Of a stretch of DNA of 64,000 nucleotides, positions 56,200-64,000 are shown one piece after another (positions within the stretch are counted from its first letter, which is position 1; each line of letters opens with the position of its first letter). A program made the translations under genes and the position numbers. The notes beneath the pieces are model-generated. The model made no database searches. It was given only the letters and a program-made list of their open reading frames with translations, and had not been told where the DNA came from. This stretch comes from Chiridota heheva (Eukaryota > Echinodermata > Holothuroidea > Apodida > Chiridotidae), in the NCBI GenBank assembly GCA_020152595.1, contig JAIGNY010003797.1, positions 107,501-171,500 on the forward strand, in the 5' to 3' direction.

Positions 56200-56415
56200 T
56201 ATTACTATGTATAACACAGGTATGATCAGCGTTTGTATGCACGTATTACCATGTATAAGACAGGTATGATTAGTGTTTGCATGCACGTATTACCATGTAT
56301 AAGACAGGTATGATTAGCGTTTGCATGCACGTATTACCATGTATAACACAGGTATGATTAGCGTTTGCATGCACGTATTACCATGTATAACACAGGTATG
56401 ATTAGTGTTTGAAAG
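56200..56415. repeat. 44-bp tandem repeat, about 5 copies
   Basis: Units of GTATGATTAGCGTTTGCATG and CACGTATTACCATGTATAA. Confidence 0.92.
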
Positions 56416-56419
56416 CACT

Positions 56420-57865
56420 TTGTTCATAGGGCTTGCCCGATACTGATTGCCCGATACCGAGTGTGAATTGTGGAGACGGCCAAGAGTCCATGATGAAATA
56501 ACCATCCTTATGAAGAATGGTCCATCAATCATTAATGGGTTTTGCACAAAGTCCTCCCAAGCATATAATGTATATTTTCATTTAGGCTCTGCTAAGGACT
56601 AATCTAATTCGTATCACTGAACAGCAGTTATGCAGCTTGAGCCCAAGATAAATGACCTATTGTGTACAGTGTAACAGTAGCTGGTTGCTAACAAGTGAAC
56701 TGTGAATAGACTATGAGGATGTTATCAGATAAAGGGTATAGATTACCCCTGTGTTGTGTATGGTGTAACAATAGCTGGATGCTAGTCAGTGAAGTGTGAA
56801 GAGTGGATTAAATGGTGTGGATTACCCCTGATTTTGAGAAAGTCGGGTTGGAGTGGTCTACGGGCCAAAATTTCTGAATGCCTCACATGAATATCAACCA
56901 TGTGAAATTATATAAATACATTGTCTGGAAATTGTCAATTCAGATTTGAAAAGGTGTATAAACAGATGTAAAAGCCAGCATGTTTTGTGACCCACTGATT
57001 TTCTTGTTCCTTTGATGAAATGGTTATTAGTTCTAAAGGTGCACTGTGTTAATTTCACACATTTGCAAAATATCTATTATATGGAGATTTTGTGTAAAGT
57101 ATGTTTGACAAACACTTTTTCAGTTAAATGTGAATAGCCACGGGGTACTTTTCTTTGAATTTTTAAGTGCTTGAGACGGGGGGTGGATTTATGAAAAGGT
57201 TGGAGGGTGTCCAAACAGGGCCTTTTGGCTTGGTGAACACTGTAAAATGTGGCATATTTGAGTTGATGTCAATATTGGCTGTTTTAAGTATTTGGGATAG
57301 GCTTTCAAAATGTCCTTAGGTTTTCTAAACATCTAAATAGTATTTTTCTTGCTGGTTTTTAAGGGCGTGTCTGAACACCCCTTGTGGATCCGCTCCTATT
57401 AGAAGAGTTTTTCAAAAATATTTTACTCAGAATCAATCAAAATTAATCAGATCATGTAAGCAAATCTGTTGCACAGCTACAAGTGAAGATGTGTTGGAAG
57501 ATGTCTAAAATGGGTTGCATTGGCAAAAGAAGTGAAAGATCTTTCTATCTGCCTTCATGCAGAATTATCATGTAAGTCATGAATATTCAGTGTTTCAAAA
57601 GATTATTAAATGTAAATAGAATCACAATAACCTTTTTTAGTGTCTTTTTTTATGTTGCATTAAAATGAAATTTAAGGGACATAAAAACTAACCAGAGTGA
57701 AGTAACGAATCTTGATTTAATTAAACACCCTATTATCACTATTGAATCTAAGATACTTTGAAGTCTTTCATCTAATCTCTTTATTTCAGGTTGGGTTCCT
57801 GGCTCTGGATTTCACAGTTGTGAATGCACATGGGATATAGCCGGCTCCTTCCCTGCATGTTTGAT
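56420..57865. other. No gene recognised
   Basis: No coding frame or named repeat. Includes a repeated phrase (GTGTAACAATAGCTGG, GATTACCCCTG) around 56660-56830. Confidence 0.4.
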
Positions 57866-57867
57866 TC

Positions 57868-58090
57868 TGAGGCCCAAAAGTAGTCATAGCAACAGCTTGA
57901 CAAGCTAGAAGTCCTGGGTTCAATCTCCAGTGGGTCTTTATTCACCAGTGCTTTCACAACTGTGTTACCAAATGGCTGTGGACAGTGGACATCTCTATAT
58001 TACCTTAGCTGTTTAGAAAGGGATGTAAAATACCCACACTACCTACCTACCCAAAGCCCAACCAATGAATAGAGGGGAAGTGTCGATTGG
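57868..58090 (+). mobile_element. Possible tRNA-derived SINE
   Basis: B-box-like GGGTTCAATCTCC followed by a short body. No clear A-box, so this is tentative. Confidence 0.3.
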
Positions 58091-58094
58091 CATA

Positions 58095-58800
58095 CAACAT
58101 CACACCCAAAATTGATTGGTCAATTTCTATCAGAAACTTCAAGCTATTGTCACTAGTCAGTCAACATGCTTTTACTTGAGTAATTTTATCATGAAGAAAT
58201 TTATTGACATCCCCATCCCACCATGTCTCCATCACATCATGTTCCCTACCATACCACATTGACCATCACCACACCATGCCCTTCAAAGAGGCCTTTGTGT
58301 GTGCATGGGCAATTTGGCCTACCACATCACTTTATTTGGTCCACCACTATTTCAAACATTGTGAGTACTGGTGAGCCAATATGTATATAATACACTAGGG
58401 CATGATGAGCAAAATGAAAAGTAAAGAAGGTTCACTAGCATTTTTCATATGATTTAATGGAAAATGTACTTCTAATGGGGACTTATAAAACAAACATCCA
58501 TTTTTTTCTTTTTTTTAATTAAAAAAAAAAGGGGGTGGTCTAGAAGATATCTCTCCTAGACCACCCCTACCTGCACACCTTCAACCCAGTAGTACCGCTT
58601 CTGCTTCAAGGACTTACTGTTTACCACTGCCATCAATTGGCCTACCAGGGATAATTACTTTAAAAACCAGTGTCTTCAAACACTCCAGGTTCATATTCAC
58701 ATGTTCCTATTTCCACACACCCCCTATCACACCTTTTCTGATCCCATCAATCTATCTTGCCTTCCCATCCTATTACCTTTGAATCCTCAGAAAAAGAAAA
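58095..58800. other. No gene recognised
   Basis: Unassigned; contains a short poly-T/poly-A stretch near 58500. Confidence 0.4.
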
Positions 58801-58879
58801 ACCTGTTTATTGTTGTCGAAGGTGATACAGGAAGCAGCCAGGGTGAGCGATCGCTCCCCCACCCCTTCCTCTGCCTTGG

Positions 58880-59230
58880 GTGCCAAAAATAAAGACGAAA
58901 AATTGAGAAAAAGAGACATTTAAACAAATAGTGGAAGTAAATTGAAGAAATTTTATCAAAACTCTTTGAAAAGGAAGGAGTTTCCCGAAAATAAAGGAAA
59001 TTTCCACAATATTGAAGAAAATTGGTCGAAAGTGAAGGGAATTTCCAGAAAATTATCCGATAAAGGGAATTTCCAGAAAATTATCTGATGAAGGGAATTT
59101 CCAGAAAATTGAAGTTAGTTGTCCAAAAATGAAGTAATTTTCCAGAAAATTGCCCAAAAATAAAGGAAATTCCAGAAAATTGAAGGATATTCCCAAATTA
59201 GCAGCAATCTTTGATGGAAACCAAATTCAT
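58880..59230. repeat. GGAATTTCCAGAAAATTGAAG-type dispersed repeat
   Basis: A-rich array of related 20-28 bp phrases. Includes three exact GGGAATTTCC palindromes at 59038, 59065 and 59093. Similar phrases occur at about 5860-6050 and 22380-22490. Confidence 0.6.
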
Positions 59231-59825
59231 CAGGGAAAAGTTTTTGGGGTGTAAAACAAATTTGCATTTGCCCAACTTCTCTAACAACAGGGACGTAGCA
59301 GTGGGAGCGGAACTCCACCCTTTGGAGACTTGATGAATAACTGTAGCAGTTTAATTATAGTATGTGCTGATGTATGAGCTTGAGCTCTTATTAGCAATTA
59401 TCTAAAAATTTGGTTAATTTCTACAACCATATTTAAACTACTTTTATTATTATTATATTTAATTCTCAAATCCAAAAGGCTCTTCCACAAAACATGAAAG
59501 ACCCAGTAAAACTCTAAAAACTTTGTTTTGTTTTACAAACCATGCACCTCAAAAAGTAGAACTTACAAGTAAAAAAACAATCTACTCGAGTCACAGCAGA
59601 GTAGCAGCAGAGTGACTAAAAATTATATCTGAGTAACGGGCAGTGTTGGTTTGGGAACAACAAGTAAATATCTATTTTGGCAGGTAGGCAGGGGCGAGAC
59701 CATTTGTAAGCAAAGAGCAGTTTTGTTTTCTTGAAGCTTTCTGGCTTTTGTTCTTGAATATTCTCATTCTCCCCTGGTTTCTTTCCTTCCTACCTTTAAA
59801 ATGGTCTGACCTCTCAGGCACAATT

Positions 59826-59875
59826 TGACCTTCGTTGTCGTGGTGCCGTTAAGACCTCATCAAACAAACAAACAA
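59826..59875 (+). mobile_element. LINE 3' tail remnant
   Basis: TTTGACCTTCGTTGTCGTGG and TGCCGTTAAGACC with a CAAACAAACAAAC tail match the end of the LINE at 47010-47501. Confidence 0.5.
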
Positions 59876-59879
59876 TTTT

Positions 59880-61095
59880 GGAAATATTCAGCCCATTTAC
59901 CGAAAAGTTCAGATACTTTCAAACACTTTAGAAAATCGGTAAAAAAATTGTCAGACCTGTACCCAACTATTTGAGTAAAACGTTTAATTTTTTTATTTTG
60001 AGCAAAGATAGTTCAGACACCCCCCTTCCCCCGCCGCCCCCGACCCCACCAGTTCAGATAAGTCCTGTATAATCGTATGATTAGATATCATCTTATTGGG
60101 TCTGGTGCAAAGTATTTTATTCACAGAGAATTACCCCCCTCCCCTCCTTCCCCCTTTTAATTTTTGGCTACGTCCTTTAGGTGATAATAAAGCATATCGT
60201 GGATATTGCTTATTAAAACATCCAGTCGTATGCATATAGGAGTGAGTTTCGAAGAGGAGGGGGAGTGAAAGGAAAATCACAAACTGCAGGCTTTAACCTA
60301 ATTTTTATTCAGGTACATTAAAGTTGTTTATAAGTCATCTAATCTGCTTGGAAATATAATAGGATATAAATAGCTTTTTTCATAGCTCAAGAAAATAGAA
60401 AAATAGTCTCTGATAAAGTGGGGACAAAACAATTCATAGTGTTCATGATAAAGTTCCCTAAGCTCTATGGATTCACTTTTATTTGATGACAAAAAAGAAA
60501 CATACAGTAGCCCAGTAATTACAAATTAATAAATTGTGCAAATTATTAATTTGTTATTACAAATTGAATAATTTGTAATGAATAATTTGTAATTTCAAAT
60601 TAAATAATTTTTCATGACAAATCAATTGAATATGATGTTCATTGCAAGCACTAAGAACTACATGAGTTGGAAGACGATCGCATTCACTTTCTTTTTTCAA
60701 TTTGGGGTTGTCACAAAACTTTCTGGCAATGTTAGCTTAAGTTAGCAACTTCATTCAAAGCAAACGTCACCTCAAAAGCTTATTGCGCCAGATTGGCTTG
60801 TTTAGAATGGCACACACTTGTTCATCGGTAACGTAGCCAGTTTTGTTAAAAAGTGAGGGGACCGAGGGACAGTCCCCCCCCCCCCTCCCCCCCCCTACAC
60901 CTTTCCCCTCCTCCTCCCAAAACAAAGTCTTCAAATTTGACCTTCCCAGGAGATTGTTTTCAAAAGCAAAAATTATATTAAAAAACAAAGGCTATCCCAT
61001 TTTTTTGCAAAACGTACGTGTGTGGGTTGGAAGGGCGATCTCCATCACCGATGGCTATGCAACTGTTGTTACTTTATTGAAAATTAACCAACCAA
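59880..61095. other. No gene recognised
   Basis: Contains AT-rich inverted phrases (AATTTGTAATTACAAATT-like) at 60520-60620 and a C tract near 60875. No supported gene. Confidence 0.45.
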
Positions 61096-61099
61096 TTTC

Positions 61100-61236
61100 A
61101 AAGTCAACATTGCTAAGTTCTTTACTAACTCTGGGCGTCTTTGATTATTATTAATGTTTTTGTGGTGGTGGTAGTGTTAGTTTGGGCATTTTATGGGGTG
61201 ATTAACCAGTTAGCCCGTCATCTTGTTGTTTATACT
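61100..61236 (+). mobile_element. 5'-truncated LINE tail, same family as 32436-33161
   Basis: Shares TTTACTAACTC-GGCGTCTT, TTTTTGTGGTGGT, TTAGTTTGG and TATGGGGTGA-TAACC with the 3' end of the earlier element. Only the last 137 bp are present. Confidence 0.75.
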
Positions 61237-61239
61237 TAT

Positions 61240-62220
61240 TGGAAAATTTATACATAGGGGGCACTTGCTCCACCCCACTTTTTCTTCCAAATGTATGGTG
61301 ATGTTTTGTATTTTAGCGTGATGTTGTGACGACACCCCCCCCCCCCCCTCCCCCCTCCCTTTCTTTTCGCATCCCACACTGCACACACACACATGCGACT
61401 TGGGGGGACTTTCAGTAGGCAAATCCCGCCTATGGAATTGAGATTGGGTAGCCAGGACCAATGTTAACAATTACCCATCGGGCGAATAGGTAAAAAGGCC
61501 TACTGCTCCCTCCCACCACGACCCTCGGTATCGTTCTCTGGTAAACTACATGCTTTATTTGTGTCAGATAAGTACTACCTGCATGTTAGAACTTCTATGC
61601 ACTTTATAAGATTTGTGAGTGAGTGGATTTCTATTTGTTTTCAAGCTTCATGACTAGAAATTGCATATAACTTTCAGAAGGGGTACCCTAGTTCGCCCTC
61701 AACTTTCAAAAGGGCACCTCTGTCCCGTCCGCCTCAACTTTCAAAAAGAAATACAATGTTTTTTTTCACACTCCTTTTCAATTAGAAAACAAATTAATTC
61801 CGTGACCCAGTACCCTAGTTTTTTTGATCATGTGACATATCAACTGATTTCTTGGTTCCTTTTCCGGTGAGCAAATTTTGTTGACAACTCGAGCATCAAC
61901 ACAGAAAGACAGAATTTTAGAAATTTGACGTTGGACGTTGCAACTACATTAACTAAACCTCCGTTCCTACCGTATTTTCTCTAGGCGAGGGGAACAGTTT
62001 TCAGTAATGTCTTTATCAGGTACTTCGTATTATAGGTTACAAATGTTTAGGCCCCAAGCTTTACTGTAATTTGTAAAGTTTACCTTTAACTAATAACGTA
62101 CTAGGCCCTACTACTAGCCAAATACTACTACTATTAGCCTAATACTACTACTAGTAGTAGTACTAGGCCCTATTCGTTTAACTTAAAGTTCAGCTTACGT
62201 TAGTGAGTATAGACTGGGCC
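61240..62220. other. No gene recognised
   Basis: Includes a TACTACTAC-rich stretch at 62105-62170. No coding support. Confidence 0.4.
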
Positions 62221-62227
62221 CCTAGTA

Positions 62228-62690
62228 TTCTGAATCTGAATCGGTTAAGTCGGCAAAAATCCTTCAAGAGGATATGAACGCCAACCGAGCGTAAAAAAGT
62301 ATAATAAAAAAAACTAGTTAGCAATACAAGTGTTACACTGTTACAGTGTTAGTAAGTTTAGCTTTGAAACAGTTGAAACTGGGTGCATGTACAATATCTG
62401 ACGGTAAAGCATTTCAATCCTGAAAGAGTGTTTATATACATTGTTTTTAGCATAGGGAACCTGGAAATTAAGGTCATGATTATTTCTTGTATTAGTTCTG
62501 ACGGTGGGGATAAGTTCATCTTTATTGATGGCGACAAGATTTGTATTGATTTTATATAGCATATGTAGCCGGGTGTTGTATCTTCTTGCATTTAGCAGGG
62601 GCCAATCTAATCTATGAAGCATGTTTTTTTACACTAGATTTATAAGAGTAGTCTGCCATACATTTAACGGTTAGGTGTACAACCTGGCTA
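62228..62690 (-). mobile_element. LINE 3' end (copy 2 of the 7588-8216 family)
   Basis: Minus strand: NMLHRLDWPLLNARRY, INKDELIPTVR and NNHDLNFQVPYAKNNVYKHSF, then the shared 3' UTR. It keeps the segment lost from copy 1 and lacks the 7-bp insertion. Confidence 0.82.
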
Positions 62691-62699
62691 TGATCTAGG

Positions 62700-64000
62700 C
62701 CCTAGAAATTAAATTATCAGTATTACTACTAGTACTAGGCCCTACATATTCCCTAGGCGTACTATATTACAACCTAGCTAGTACACCAAACTTCATTAAT
62801 CATTAGTTTCAGAACCGCGCCCCCTATTTTGGCCTAATGAAATTTTAATGACAGCTCCGAAATCGGAAAAAATGAACATTTAAGTCATTATTTTTGATGA
62901 AAAAGTAGCAATTTAACACAAAAATAATCCACTCGGGGATGTATTAAAATTGAGTGACGATGGTTTGTTATGTGTTCAATTGAATGAAATATTGGCTGAT
63001 TTTGTAACGCTACTTTACGGTCAACTCGCTGATCTGTTGACCAGTTTGCAATGCAATAGTGTGTGGTCATGCTAAAACGGGAAAACCCTATTATCAAAAG
63101 AGATTTTGTTACCAATCCAAAATGAAGAAGGATGTTACACTGAAAAATAAAGTTTAAAGGAAGAAGTTTTAAGTATTATACTGTGAAAGAGCACAATGAA
63201 ATAAACACAAAACACCAAGAATCATCAAAATCGGTCAAGGAAATCCCAAGATATGACCAAATGAAGTGCTTTTGTTTTAGTTGGCTAATTTGAAGCGTTT
63301 TCATGGCAACGGAAATGCAAGATATTGACAATTTCTTTGAGGTACCACACTCACTAAGCATTATGTAAGTCAATAAAAGTTGATTTATTGTAAAGTATGA
63401 GCCACATGCTTTCCAAACAAATAAAAATCAAGCCTAAAAAGGTTATTAATCAATGTTTTTCGGGACCTCAAACATTGTTCCAACTCGTCTAAAACACCTG
63501 AACGGTCATTCCAATTTGCAATGATTAGAGGTGTAAAATCTCCATATTCAATAATCTATAACTTTTCAGTCTTAAAAAGTATGGACTTCAAACTTCTGGA
63601 GGTTATAGATATTTGCCCATAGAATATGAATTTGGACATTTACAACACAAAACAATTTAATTCAGTTAATTATTAATTAACAAAATTAATGATTTCCTTA
63701 ACATGCATAATATTGAATATTGACGGAAAGTCATGCAATTATTCAAAATATGCTTTTTATGAGATCTAAGTACCATGTAATTAATTTATTTTCATTTCTA
63801 TTGCCCCTGTGATGCTAGAAAGCAGTTTAATTACTTTTAATTATTGTTAATTACTGTTGATTAGTACATTATATATATACTATACACATGAACACACTAT
63901 ATACATGTACACATAACACACACATTATATATACACATATACTCTATACGCAGTGATGAACATGCATTTTTAGGAAATAAAGTGTTAGCACAAGCTGATA
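62700..64000. other. No gene recognised
   Basis: AT-rich with an AC/AT microsatellite at about 63870-63945. No coding region supported. Confidence 0.4.

Overview
The window is animal nuclear DNA: genes split by GT-AG introns, one single-exon C2H2 zinc-finger coding region, tRNA-derived SINE-like repeats, 5'-truncated APE-type LINEs, many short inverted-repeat DNA transposons and long minisatellites. The frequent TAGGCCTA-type motif, the repeat mix and a vertebrate-like but divergent Chk1 suggest a marine invertebrate deuterostome, possibly an echinoderm. That assignment is an inference and is not proven by the sequence.

Two protein-coding genes can be supported. The first, on the + strand at 13109-15700, is an 863-residue protein with 11 C2H2 zinc fingers. 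Its 5' leader exon starts near 12980 and carries an upstream ORF whose stop overlaps the start codon (ATGA). The second, on the + strand at 34121-51978, is a complete 12-coding-exon gene for the checkpoint kinase Chk1. It encodes 473 residues, with the key catalytic residues at the same numbers as in human CHK1. I found no convincing third gene.

Layout. 1-7500: C/T-rich and hAT-like dispersed repeats, tRNA-derived SINE-like repeats duplicated in tandem, a GGAT-type repeat and a 15-bp minisatellite open in several frames. 7588-8216: LINE 3' end. 8325-11890: a large inverted repeat carrying two copies of a TA-flanked MITE at different sites. 12500-16200: zinc-finger gene with upstream tandem repeats. 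16200-24300: mostly unrecognised sequence with tandem repeats, a hAT-like element and a LINE (22766-23685, minus). 24300-27300: TA and C/T tracts, a TTAA-flanked element and a possible E2F-type promoter. 28000-33800: SINE, a long degraded LINE (minus), a second LINE 3' end (plus) and a hAT MITE. 34060-52860: Chk1, whose introns are filled with minisatellites and nested transposons. 53080-55500: a degraded LINE split by a TTAA insertion. 55500-64000: minisatellite, repeat remnants and further LINE tails.

The most notable pattern is the record of TTAA-target insertions: three 108-109 bp MITEs and four longer elements. Two of them sit inside LINE coding sequence and keep the frame in phase across a single TTAA. 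The Chk1 introns also hold at least four distinct minisatellite arrays, including about 24 copies of a 77-bp unit in intron 8. All exon, repeat and motif calls were made by eye from the sequence, without database searches.
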